From the NCBI RefSeq assembly GCF_001424875.1, contig NZ_LMCT01000001.1:220168-284167 (forward strand): a DNA stretch of 64,000 nt, given 5' to 3'. Positions 35,152 through 42,513 of the stretch are shown here, piece by piece. The translations under genes and the position numbers were made by a program. Source of the DNA: Kitasatospora sp. Root107 (GTDB taxonomy: Bacteria > Actinomycetota > Actinomycetes > Streptomycetales > Streptomycetaceae). Every line of letters begins with the position of its first letter. The first letter of the stretch is position 1. The notes under the pieces are model-generated. The model did no database searches, was not told where the DNA came from, and worked only from the letters and a program-made list of their open reading frames with translations.

Positions 35152-35769
35152 TCAGTCCAGCGGTACGCCCCGGCGCTGCGGGTCGCGCAGGTCGGTGCCG
35201 TGCCGCAGCCAGCGCTCCTCCAGCACGGCCGCACCGTGCACCCGCTTGTAGCCGGCCTCGTTCGGGGTCATCGGCAGCAGCGGCAGGAAGCGCACCGGCT
35301 CGGCCGGCTCGGCCAGCTCCAGGTCGGGGACCAGCCCGCCGGGCTCGGCGGCCAGCACCGAGGTGAACGGGGCGCCCGCCCAGAGCGGCGCACCGAGGTC
35401 GAGCGAACCGCCCGGCGCCAGCACCAGACCCTCGACCTGCGGGGTGGCGGCGAAGGTGGCCAGCGTACGGAGCACGTCGTCGTGCGTCCCACGGACCGTC
35501 AGCACCAGCTCGACCCGGGGGCCGCGGACCGGATCGGCGACCACCGAGGTGGGGTCGGCCATCGGTGCGGCGGACATCCCGAGCGTGACATACCTCACCA
35601 GGGCGTCGGCCTCCGGGCCGAAGCGCAGCACCTCGATCCGGTCCGCGCCCAGGAAGGTGACGGCGGCCCGGCCGCTCGGTTCACCGAAAGTTGCCAGTAG
35701 ACGGGCCTCGACCGCGGCCAGCACGGACGCGCGGGAGAGCTCGGCGGGGTCGTGGAAGTCGTGCGCCAT
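35152..35769 (-). CDS. Suppressor-of-fused (SUFU) domain protein
   Basis: 205 residues. RIEVLRFGPEADALVRYVT, VELVLTVRG and FTSVLAAEPGG followed by FLPLLPMTPNEAGYKRVHG correspond to the bacterial SUFU domain, where the conserved LLP.TP.E segment is typical. Bacterial SUFU proteins are widespread, often near polymorphic toxins as immunity proteins, but also stand alone; no toxin gene is nearby, so the role is open. ATG 35769 lies 6 nt after a TAGGGT box, suggesting a leaderless message. Confidence 0.82.
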   Translation of the reverse strand: MAHDFHDPAELSRASVLAAVEARLLATFGEPSGRAAVTFLGADRIEVLRFGPEADALVRYVTLGMSAAPMADPTSVVADPVRGPRVELVLTVRGTHDDVLRTLATFAATPQVEGLVLAPGGSLDLGAPLWAGAPFTSVLAAEPGGLVPDLELAEPAEPVRFLPLLPMTPNEAGYKRVHGAAVLEERWLRHGTDLRDPQRRGVPLD

Positions 35770-35775
35770 GGCCAG

Positions 35776-35781
35776 ACCCTA
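35776..35781 (-). promoter_or_regulatory. -10 box of a possible leaderless promoter for the SUFU gene
   Basis: TAGGGT on the minus strand with 6 nt to the ATG at 35769. Confidence 0.4.
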
Positions 35782-35906
35782 ACCCGCCGCCGGCATCCGG
35801 CCGGTGCATACCCACAGCGCTGGCGCCCCGTCAACTGTTAGGGTATGTAGCTGGCCACTGGGGAGTCTCCGCCCACAGGGCCGCGACGTGAAGGAGGTGG
35901 TTCGCG

Positions 35907-35978
35907 GTGGATACCAGCCGACCATGCAGTACCGGCAGCTCTGCCCGGCCGCGTCGCCTTCACCCCGCCCTCGTCTGA
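35907..35978 (+). CDS. Putative 23-residue leader peptide upstream of corA
   Basis: GTG start with the ideal Shine-Dalgarno AAGGAGGTG (35891-35899) 7 nt upstream. The product reads MDTSRPCSTGSSARPRRL followed by HPALV and ends at TGA 35976-35978. It is rich in Ser, Arg and Pro with one Cys. The strength and spacing of the ribosome site are better than for most genes here. Because it precedes a U-tract hairpin and a magnesium transporter gene, a leader peptide is more likely than a stand-alone protein. I know no homologue. Confidence 0.45.
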   Translation: MDTSRPCSTGSSARPRRLHPALV

Positions 35979-36057
35979 GCGGTGGCCCCACTCCTCGACG
36001 GAGTTCCTGAGGCAGCGTCACGTCCGACCGGGAGAGCACATTCCCCGGAGTCGCACC

Positions 36058-36094
36058 GTCCAAACCGCGCCCCAGCAAGGCACCTGGACTTTTT
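36058..36094 (+). terminator. Possible attenuator hairpin in the corA leader
   Basis: GTCCA/TGGAC with an inner GCC/GGC pair, followed immediately by TTTTT. The stem is short, but a run of five T is rare in this DNA. It lies between the leader ORF and corA. Confidence 0.4.
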
Positions 36095-36207
36095 CCGCGG
36101 CTCCGGCACACCGGCTACCGCCGGCCATGAACGTGCCGCCTTGCCGTCGCACCACGGTCCGTCACTCACGTGCCGCCCTGCGACGCCTCCTGCCCGAGGA
36201 GTCCGTC

Positions 36208-37335
36208 ATGTCGATGATCAACAACCTGCGCGCCGCCGTCCGTCCACGCCCCCGCCGGGCGGAGCTGAACGGCTTCGACCCGGCGCACGACAGCCAGACC
36301 CCGTCCGCCGTGGTGGACTGCGCGGTCTACCAGGACGGCAGGCGCAACGGCGAGCGGTGCAGCCCCCGGGAGGCCGCCCGCCGGGTCCGCGCGGCCCGGG
36401 AGACGGATGCAGGATCGTTCAGCTGGATCGGCCTGCACGAGCCCACCGAGGCCGAGTTCGAGGGCATCGCCCAGCGCTTCGGGCTGCACCCGCTGGCCGT
36501 CGAGGACGCGGTGCACGCGCACCAGCGTCCCAAGGTCGAGCGCTACGACGACGTGCTGTTCGCGGTCTTCAAGACCATCCGCTACGTCGAGCACGACCAG
36601 CTCACCCCGACCAGCGAGGTGGTCGAGACCGGCGAGTTGATGGTCTTCGTCGGGCCCGACTTCGTGATCACCGTCCGGCACGGCGGGCACAGCTCGCTGC
36701 ACGAGCTGCGGCGCAGGCTGGAGAGCGCCGGTGAGATCGGCGACGTCCCCGGCCTGCTGGCCAAGGGCCCGTCCGCCGTCCTGCACGCCATCGCCGACCA
36801 GGTGGTGGACAACTACCTGTTGGTCGCCGACCGGCTGCAGACCGACGTGGACGACATCGAGTTCGACGTCTTCGCCAACAAGGGCGGCCGGGGTGCGGAC
36901 GTCGGCCGGGTGTACCAGCTCAAGCGCGAGGTGCTGGAGTTCAAGCGCGCGGTCTCGCCGCTGCTCCGCCCGATGCAGCAGCTCTCCGAGCCCGGCCAGC
37001 GGCTGGTCGACCCGGACATCCGCAAGTACTTCCGCGACGTCGCCGACCACCTGACCCGGGTGGTCGAGCAGGTGCACGGCTTCGACGAACTGCTCAACTC
37101 GCTGCTCCAGGCCAACCTGGCGCAGGTCTCGGTCGCGCAGAACGAGGACATGCGCAAGATCACCTCGTGGGCGGCCATCTTCGCCGTCTCCACCATGGTC
37201 ACCGGCGTCTACGGGATGAACTTCGACTTCATGCCGGAGCTGCACTCCCGGTACGGCTACCCGATCGTGATGGCCGGCATCGCCGTCCTCTGTATCGGCA
37301 TGTACCGGGGCTTCCGCCGCAACGGCTGGCTCTAG
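36208..37335 (+). CDS. corA: CorA-family magnesium/cobalt transporter
   Basis: 375 residues. A large cytoplasmic N-terminal domain (about 1-310) has HPLAVEDAVHAHQRPKVERY and FVITVRHG. Two C-terminal membrane helices are joined by the family-defining YGMNF signature, with MPEL following. CorA forms a pentameric channel for Mg2+ uptake, and its cytoplasmic domains close the gate when Mg2+ is high. ATG 36208 (MSMINNLRAAV) has GAGGAG upstream. It follows a 360-nt leader with an ORF and hairpin that probably control it. A soluble MgtE-like protein and DUF1003 protein are encoded 3 kb away. Its TAG stop shares the CTAG palindrome with the convergent EamA gene. Confidence 0.95.
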   Translation: MSMINNLRAAVRPRPRRAELNGFDPAHDSQTPSAVVDCAVYQDGRRNGERCSPREAARRVRAARETDAGSFSWIGLHEPTEAEFEGIAQRFGLHPLAVEDAVHAHQRPKVERYDDVLFAVFKTIRYVEHDQLTPTSEVVETGELMVFVGPDFVITVRHGGHSSLHELRRRLESAGEIGDVPGLLAKGPSAVLHAIADQVVDNYLLVADRLQTDVDDIEFDVFANKGGRGADVGRVYQLKREVLEFKRAVSPLLRPMQQLSEPGQRLVDPDIRKYFRDVADHLTRVVEQVHGFDELLNSLLQANLAQVSVAQNEDMRKITSWAAIFAVSTMVTGVYGMNFDFMPELHSRYGYPIVMAGIAVLCIGMYRGFRRNGWL

Positions 37336-38279
37336 GCCGCCTTGGTGCTGCGGCCGCCCCGGGCCACCAGCACCAGACCGAGCAGGATGACCACCAGCGC
37401 CGGGTACGCGGCGACCGGCGGCAGCTGGCCGAGCCAGAGCGCCGCGATCAGCGCGGCGCCGGGGGTCTCCAGCAGGATCGCGGTCGAGGTGACCGACGGG
37501 CCGAGGGTGCGCACCACCCGGTTGCTGAGCGAGTGGCCGAGCAGCTGGGCCGCCACCATCAGCAGCGCGATCTGCCACCAGACCCCGGCCGGCCAGCCGC
37601 CCAACTGCACTCCGCCGACCAGGCAGACCGCCAGCAGCACCACGGCCGTGGTGGCGTAGCAGACCAGCGTGTACGCGGTGGTGCTGACGGTCCGTCGGAC
37701 CTCGGCGCCCAGCAGCATGTACCCGGCGGCGGCCAGCCCGGCGCCCAGCGCCAGCGCGTCACCGAGCAGCGCGTCCGGCGAGAGCGACATGTCGACACCG
37801 GTCAGCACCAGCACACCGGCGAACGCCACGCACGTACCGATCCAGACCAGCCGGGGTGGCCGGTGCCCGAGCAGCCGCATCAGCAGGATCGTCCACAGCG
37901 GCGTGGTGGTCACCAGCGCGGTCGCCGACGCCACCGAGGTCATCCGCAGGCTCGGCATCCAGAGCGCGAAGTGCAGTGCCAGCAGCACCCCCGCCGCCAC
38001 CGCCAGCAGCAGCGCCCGGCGGCCGATCCCGCGCAGCTCGGCCCGGTGCCGCAGCAGCGCGTACGGGCCGAGCACCCCGACCGACATGACGTTCCGCCAG
38101 AACGCGATGGCCAGCGCGGGGGCGGCGGTCGCACTGATCAGCGGGGCGGACAGCGAGATGCCGGCGATCGAGACCGCCAGCAACAGCAGGTCCACCCTGG
38201 GCAGCGTGGCCGGGTGGGCGGTGAGCGCGGGTGCCGCAGCCGGGGCGGGCTTGGCGGTGTCGGGCCGGGCGGCGGGCAC
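37332..38279 (-). CDS. EamA/DMT-superfamily transporter (RhaT/YdcZ-like permease)
   Basis: 315 residues with ten hydrophobic helices arranged as two EamA repeats (about 33-160 and 175-305). Typical pieces are SAPLISATAAPALAIAFWRN at the first repeat and TSVASATALVTTTPLWTIL; the second repeat ends with LLETPGAALIAALWLGQLPP. The family exports amino acids, metabolites or drugs; the substrate is not predictable here. GTG 38279 has GAGGAG 5 nt upstream. It ends head-on with corA: both stop codons overlap in CTAG. Confidence 0.9.
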   Translation of the reverse strand: MPAARPDTAKPAPAAAPALTAHPATLPRVDLLLLAVSIAGISLSAPLISATAAPALAIAFWRNVMSVGVLGPYALLRHRAELRGIGRRALLLAVAAGVLLALHFALWMPSLRMTSVASATALVTTTPLWTILLMRLLGHRPPRLVWIGTCVAFAGVLVLTGVDMSLSPDALLGDALALGAGLAAAGYMLLGAEVRRTVSTTAYTLVCYATTAVVLLAVCLVGGVQLGGWPAGVWWQIALLMVAAQLLGHSLSNRVVRTLGPSVTSTAILLETPGAALIAALWLGQLPPVAAYPALVVILLGLVLVARGGRSTKAA

Positions 38280-38396
38280 AGCTCTCCTCAGGATGACGAA
38301 TACCGATGGACACCACGGTAAGGGCTGTAACAGACCCATGGAACTGTCGTCCTGAGCCGTGAGACACCACCCGGACGGCACCCGCCGGTGAAGCCT

Positions 38397-38402
38397 TACG
38401 CT
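38397..38402 (+). promoter_or_regulatory. -10 box of a possible leaderless promoter for the 183-residue ORF
   Basis: TACGCT with 7 nt to ATG 38410. The identical TACGCT-N7-ATG layout precedes dapE at 53592. Confidence 0.4.
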
Positions 38403-38409
38403 GTCGGCC

Positions 38410-38961
38410 ATGGAGCCTACGACGACCGACGCCGCCACCGGACCCGACCGGGCCACGCTGGACCGGGCACTGCTGGAGGAGGCCGCGAAGAAGTCCGGTC
38501 TGCTCTGGGTCCGGGCCGAGGGCCAGCCGCAGAGCCGGGCCCTCTGGCACGCCTGGCACGACGGCGCGGTGGTGGTGGTCGGCGACGGCATCGAACAGCC
38601 CCTGCACGGACTGACGGCCGGTCAGCCCGCCGAGGTCATCGTCCGCAGCAAGGACAAGTGGGGCCGCCTCACCGCCTGGCCCGCCACCGTCACCGAGCTC
38701 GCCCCCGACAGCGACGCCTGGCTCGGCGCGGTCGAGGAGCTCAAGGGCAAGCGCCTGAACGCCCCCGACACCGACACCATCGCCGAGCGGTGGGCCCGCG
38801 AGTGCCGCGTCCTCCGGCTGACGCCCACCGGCCCACTCACCGAGCAGCCCGGCAGCATGCCCGACACCTCGCACGCCACCACCCCGATGCCCACCCCGGC
38901 CACCACCCGCAAGCCGATCCCGGCGGGGCTGCCGAAGCTGCTCTTCAAGCGTTCCCGCTAG
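38410..38961 (+). CDS. Conserved-looking protein of unknown function, possibly split-barrel (PPOX-like) fold
   Basis: 183 residues. The first 125 (KSGLLWVRAEGQPQSRALWH, then DGAVVVVGDGIEQPL and VRSKDKWGRLTAWPATV) look like a compact beta-rich domain similar in flavour to pyridoxamine-oxidase-like split barrels, but no FMN motif is certain. The C-terminal 50 residues are Pro/Thr-rich and end in a basic KLLFKRSR. No signal peptide or membrane span. It is preceded by a leaderless-type -10 and followed by a repeat element, so it probably stands alone. Function unknown. Confidence 0.7.
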   Translation: MEPTTTDAATGPDRATLDRALLEEAAKKSGLLWVRAEGQPQSRALWHAWHDGAVVVVGDGIEQPLHGLTAGQPAEVIVRSKDKWGRLTAWPATVTELAPDSDAWLGAVEELKGKRLNAPDTDTIAERWARECRVLRLTPTGPLTEQPGSMPDTSHATTPMPTPATTRKPIPAGLPKLLFKRSR

Positions 38962-38975
38962 GCAGCTGCGTTTGG

Positions 38976-39110
38976 TGGCACACGCCAGGGGCTCGGGGAA
39001 CTGCGACGCCGACCCCAGAAAAGGTGATCCGTGCGTAGGCGGTCAGGCACTTTCGCAGTTCGACCCGCCAGCCACGAACCGTCGCAGTTCCCCGAGCCCC
39101 TGGTGGTGCA
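38976..39110 (-). repeat. Dispersed palindromic intergenic element, copy 3 of 7
   Basis: Arms CCAGGGGCTCGGGGAAC and GTTCCCCGAGCCCCTGG. The core is GGTCAGGCACTTTCG, inverted relative to copy 1. It lies between two codirectional genes, just upstream of the merR promoter. The right-hand inner segment diverges from other copies. Confidence 0.9.
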
Positions 39111-39125
39111 CCACGTGCCGAAGAG

Positions 39126-39156
39126 TTGACCCTCACACCGTGTCAGGCTCTGGAGT
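39126..39156 (+). promoter_or_regulatory. MerR-type promoter and operator of the merR gene
   Basis: TTGACC (39126-39131) and a weak -10 TGGAGT (39151-39156) are 19 bp apart, the long spacer typical of MerR-activated promoters. The spacer is filled by a near-palindrome: GACCCTCACAC and GTGTCAGGCTC match at 9 of 11 positions around one central base. Confidence 0.6.
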
Positions 39157-39165
39157 AGCCCCATC

Positions 39166-39990
39166 ATGTTCAACATCGGAGACTTCGCGAAGCACGGCCG
39201 GGTATCCGTCCGGATGCTCCGCCACTACGACGCCATCGGCCTGCTGCTCCCCGCCCGGGTGGACCCGTTCACCGGGTACCGGGGCTACGAGGCGGCCCAA
39301 CTCGCCCGGCTCAACCGCATCATCGCGCTCAAGGACCTCGGCTTCACCCTCCAGCAGGTGACCGCCATCGTCGACGAGCAGGTGAGCGCGGAGGAGCTGC
39401 GCGGGATGCTCCGCCTGCGACAGGCGGAACTGGCGGCGGCAGTGCAGGAGGCAGCCGTCCGGCTGGCCCGGGTCGAGTCGAGGCTCCGGACGATCGAGAG
39501 TGAGGGGCACATGCCTTCCGACGACGTTGTGGTCAAGAGCATCCCGGCGGTCCGGGTGGCCCGGCTGTCCACCGTGGCGGACAGCTTCGAACCGGAGTAC
39601 ATCGGCCCGGCGGTCGGCCCGCTGTTCGGGCGGCTCTGCGGCCTGCTCGCCGAGGCGGGACTTACTGCGGCCGGCCCGAGCCTGGCGTACTACGAGGAGG
39701 TCGGGCCCGGCACCGAGCAGGTCCGCGCGTTCGTGGCGATCCCGGTCAACACCGAGCCCGACCCGGCGTACGGCTTCGAGGTCGCCGACCTGCCCGCCCT
39801 GCCGGTGGCGGCCACCATCGTGCACCGCGGGGCGATGGACGACATCCTGCCGACCTCGCAGACCCTGGCCCGGTGGATCGACTCCACCGGCCACCGCTCG
39901 CTCGGCTACAGCCGCGAGCTGTACATCCAGTGCGAGGGCGACCCGTCCACCTGGGTGACCGAGCTCCAGGAGCCGGTCACCGCAGGCTGA
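39166..39990 (+). CDS. MerR-family regulator with GyrI-like effector domain (BmrR/TipA type)
   Basis: 274 residues. The MerR winged helix starts at residue 1 (MFNIGDFAKHGRVSVRMLRH, then YDAIGLLLPARVDPFTGYRGY). A coiled-coil dimer helix (about 75-115) leads to a GyrI-like ligand domain (about 120-270) with RAFVAIPVNTEP and TIVHRGAMDDI followed by GYSRELYIQC. This is the BmrR-like class, which twists a 19-bp-spacer promoter when a hydrophobic drug or cation binds. Its own promoter has such a spacer, so it is likely autoregulated. No efflux gene is adjacent; the EamA transporter 1 kb upstream could be a target, but this is speculation. Confidence 0.92.
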   Translation: MFNIGDFAKHGRVSVRMLRHYDAIGLLLPARVDPFTGYRGYEAAQLARLNRIIALKDLGFTLQQVTAIVDEQVSAEELRGMLRLRQAELAAAVQEAAVRLARVESRLRTIESEGHMPSDDVVVKSIPAVRVARLSTVADSFEPEYIGPAVGPLFGRLCGLLAEAGLTAAGPSLAYYEEVGPGTEQVRAFVAIPVNTEPDPAYGFEVADLPALPVAATIVHRGAMDDILPTSQTLARWIDSTGHRSLGYSRELYIQCEGDPSTWVTELQEPVTAG

Positions 39991-40029
39991 CCCACGGTCA
40001 GGACCCGGACGGCGCCCAGCCGTTGCGCC

Positions 40030-40428
40030 TCAGCCGTTGGACCACTGCCGGGTGGAGAGCACCAGCCGGTAGCCGTCCGGGTCCTCGACCGTCACGCCCC
40101 ACTCGTCCCAGTACGGGTTGTGCGCCTTCACCCGGCGCCCGCCGTGCGCCTCCAGCCGGGCCACCAGCTCCTCCGGCACGGCCTCGCCCAGGTAGACCAC
40201 GAAGAGGTCCTCGACGGTCGGCCGGGGCCGGATCTCCCCGGCGTCGACCAGCTCCAGGTGCCAGGCGGCGTCCGGCCAGCCGGCCATCAGCAGCGAGTGC
40301 TCCCCGGTCGTGCCGTCGGCCTCGTGGCGGTACAGCACGCTCAGGCCGAGCCCGTCGATCCAGAACCGCTCCGCTGCCGCCAGGTCCCCGGACGGCCTGG
40401 CGATCCTGACATGTGACGAACCGTTCAC
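40030..40428 (-). CDS. VOC (glyoxalase/bleomycin-resistance fold) family protein
   Basis: 132 residues. HVRIARPSGDLAAAERFW and GLGLSVLY open the first beta-alpha-beta-beta-beta unit, and NPYWDEWGVTVEDPDGYRLV closes the second, with the conserved E-DPDG-R segment. His and Glu positions could bind a metal, but the substrate is unknown. The family covers dioxygenases, glyoxalase I, antibiotic-binding and fosfomycin-modifying proteins. GTG 40428 has GAGGGGAAG upstream. Convergent with the merR gene. Confidence 0.88.
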   Translation of the reverse strand: MNGSSHVRIARPSGDLAAAERFWIDGLGLSVLYRHEADGTTGEHSLLMAGWPDAAWHLELVDAGEIRPRPTVEDLFVVYLGEAVPEELVARLEAHGGRRVKAHNPYWDEWGVTVEDPDGYRLVLSTRQWSNG

Positions 40429-40548
40429 GATCTTCCCCTCCACAGCCGAAACCCCGACCGTACCGCCGACCCACCCGGCGCCGGTCGGCGGGCTGCGCGG
40501 TTCCCGGCCAGGTAGCCTGGGCCCGGATCGTCGCGAGAGAGGAAGTCC

Positions 40549-41835
40549 ATGGCAGGGCCAGGCAGCCGGGTCTTCATCTCCCACCTCTCCGGGATCGCGG
40601 TCTTCGACCCGAACGGCGACCAGGTCGGCCGGGTCCGCGACGTGGTGGTCTCGCTGCGCATCGGCGGACGCCCGCCCCGGGTGCTCGGCCTGGTGGTCGA
40701 GGTGGTCGGCCGCCGCCGGATCTTCCTGCCGATGACCCGGGTGACCAGCCTGGAGTCCGGCCAGGTGCTCACCACCGGCGTGATCAACATGCGGCGGTTC
40801 GAGCAACGCCCGTCCGAGACCCTGGTGCTGGCCGAGCTGCTGGACCGTACCGTCACCTGGACCAAGACCGGCGCCGAGGTCACCGTGCTGGACGTGGCGA
40901 TGGTGCAGACCCGGGTCCGCGAGTGGGAGATCAGCAAGGTCTTCGTCCAGTCCGGCAAGGTCTCCCGGCTGCGCAAGGCCAAGGGCGAGACGCTGACCCT
41001 GGACTGGTCCGCCGTCAGCGGTTTCGCACTGGTCGAGGAGGGCCAGGGCGCGGCCAACCTGCTGGCCACCTTCGAACAGCTCCGCCCTGCCGACCTGGCC
41101 AACGTGATGCACCACCTCTCCCCCAAGCGCCGCGCCGAGGTGGCCGCCGCGCTGGACGACGACCGGCTGGCCGACGTCCTGGAGGAGCTGCCGGAGGACG
41201 ACCAGGTCGAGATCATCGGCAAGCTCAAGGACGAACGCGCCGCCGACGTGCTGGAGGCGATGGACCCGGACGACGCCGCCGACCTGCTCTCCGACCTCCC
41301 CGAGGAGGCGGCCGAACGGTTGCTGCGCCTGATGGAGCCGGACGACGCCGCCTCGGTCCGCCGGCTGCTCAGCTACGGGGAGAACACCGCCGGCGGTCTG
41401 ATGACCACCGAGCCGATCGTGCTGGAGCCGGACGCCACCGTGGCCGAGGCGCTGGCCCGGGTCCGGGTCTCCGACAACAAGCCCGCGCTGGCCGCCCAGG
41501 TGTACGTCTGCCGCCCGCCGAACGAGACCCCGACCGGCAAGTACCTCGGCACCATCCACTTCCAGCGGCTGCTCCGCGAACCGCCGTACACCCTGGTCGG
41601 CTCGCTGGTCGACGACGACCTCGACCCGCTGCCGCCGGACACCCCGCTGCAACTGGTCACCAGCTACCTGGCGGCGTACAACATGGTGGCGGCCCCGGTG
41701 GTGGACGAGGCCGACCACCTGCTCGGCGCGGTCACCGTCGACGACGTGCTCGACCACCTGCTGCCTGACGACTGGCGCGAGGCCGCCCTGCACGCGGGCG
41801 ACGCACACGAGAGCGAGGCGACTGGTGGACGCTGA
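40549..41835 (+). CDS. Soluble MgtE-like protein: PRC-barrel-like N-terminus, MgtE_N and CBS domains, no membrane domain
   Basis: 428 residues. Part one (about 1-150) has PRC-barrel-like strands (GDQVGRVRDVVVSLRIG; KVFVQSGKVSRLRKAKGET). Part two (about 165-275) is an MgtE_N superhelix (FEQLRPADLANVMHHL; RAADVLEAMDPDDAADLLSD). Part three (about 280-410) is a CBS pair (GGLMTTEPIVLEPDATVAEA; VAAPVVDEADHLLGAVTVDD). The five-helix transport domain of MgtE is absent, so this is a sensor-like protein, probably binding Mg2+ or adenine nucleotides. It has a clear GAGAGAGGAAG ribosome site. It overlaps the DUF1003 membrane protein gene by 11 nt, suggesting a complex. M. tuberculosis has the same pair (Rv1232c-Rv1231c). 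Confidence 0.9.
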   Translation: MAGPGSRVFISHLSGIAVFDPNGDQVGRVRDVVVSLRIGGRPPRVLGLVVEVVGRRRIFLPMTRVTSLESGQVLTTGVINMRRFEQRPSETLVLAELLDRTVTWTKTGAEVTVLDVAMVQTRVREWEISKVFVQSGKVSRLRKAKGETLTLDWSAVSGFALVEEGQGAANLLATFEQLRPADLANVMHHLSPKRRAEVAAALDDDRLADVLEELPEDDQVEIIGKLKDERAADVLEAMDPDDAADLLSDLPEEAAERLLRLMEPDDAASVRRLLSYGENTAGGLMTTEPIVLEPDATVAEALARVRVSDNKPALAAQVYVCRPPNETPTGKYLGTIHFQRLLREPPYTLVGSLVDDDLDPLPPDTPLQLVTSYLAAYNMVAAPVVDEADHLLGAVTVDDVLDHLLPDDWREAALHAGDAHESEATGGR

Positions 41836-42457
41836 TCGCAAGGGCCGCCGGGACGAGACCCCGCGCCAGCGCCTCCAGGGCGAGCTGCGCGAGCTCCGGG
41901 AGCTGCGTGAACTGCGCGCCCGCGAGGGCTCCCTGCGCCGCACCGCCCGCCCCGAGCCGAGCGGCCCGGTCCGCAGCCGGCTGGACCAGCCGCGTACCAG
42001 CCGGCCCGGCCTGATCACGCTGCCCGTGTACGACCCGGAGGCGTTCGGCAAGCTCTCGGAGCGGATCGCCCGCTTCCTCGGCACCGGCCGGTTCATCGTC
42101 TGGATGACGGTGGTGGTCGTCGCCTGGGTGGTCTGGAACACCCTCGGTCCGGTCAGCTGGCGGTTCGACGACTACCCCTTCATCTTCCTCACCCTGATGC
42201 TCTCCCTGCAGGCCTCCTACGCCGCCCCGCTGATCCTGCTGGCACAGAACCGCCAGGACGACCGGGACCGGGTCAACATGGAGCAGGACCGGGCCCGCAG
42301 CGACCGCAACATCGCCGACACCGAGTACCTGACCCGCGAGGTCGCGGCCCTGCGACACGGGCTCGGCGAGGTCGCCACCCGCGACTTCGTCCGTTCCGAA
42401 CTGCAGGCCCTGCTCAAGGAACTGGACGAACGCCGGGGCGCCGCAGACCGGTTGTGA
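41825..42457 (+). CDS. DUF1003 family membrane protein
   Basis: 210 residues. A basic, coiled N-terminus with a repeated RELREL unit (ELRELRELRELRAREG) is followed by two hydrophobic helices (about 95-118 and 123-148) carrying the DUF1003 hallmark FDDYPFIFLTLMLSLQASYA, then LILLAQNRQDDRDR and a charged tail. The function of DUF1003 is not established. It overlaps the MgtE-like gene by 11 nt and starts with GTG, so translation is coupled. A role as membrane partner of the sensor protein, perhaps in Mg2+ homeostasis, is inferred. Confidence 0.88.
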   Translation: MDADRKGRRDETPRQRLQGELRELRELRELRAREGSLRRTARPEPSGPVRSRLDQPRTSRPGLITLPVYDPEAFGKLSERIARFLGTGRFIVWMTVVVVAWVVWNTLGPVSWRFDDYPFIFLTLMLSLQASYAAPLILLAQNRQDDRDRVNMEQDRARSDRNIADTEYLTREVAALRHGLGEVATRDFVRSELQALLKELDERRGAADRL

Positions 42458-42501
42458 CCGGCGGCACGTTACCGCCGGGTCGGCGGCCTTTCGGCGCGCC
42501 G

Positions 42502-42507
42502 TACCAT
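42502..42507 (+). promoter_or_regulatory. -10 box of a possible leaderless promoter for mrp
   Basis: TACCAT with 6 nt to ATG 42514. Confidence 0.4.
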
Positions 42508-42513
42508 CAAGGC

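Larger units (their letters stand above)
35839..36207 (+). promoter_or_regulatory. Promoter and about 360-nt leader of corA
   Basis: TAGGGT at 35839-35844 is a candidate -10, putting transcription start near 35851. The leader carries a short ORF with a perfect Shine-Dalgarno (35907-35978), a hairpin followed by TTTTT (36058-36094), and finally GAGGAG before the corA ATG. This is the layout of an attenuation or Mg2+-sensing leader. It does not match the M-box consensus I know. Confidence 0.5.

Noticed and set aside
35839..36207. M-box (ykoK) or ydaO riboswitch in the corA leader
   Set aside because: I could not align the conserved M-box core segments or the ydaO core; only a leader ORF and a short U-tract hairpin are visible.
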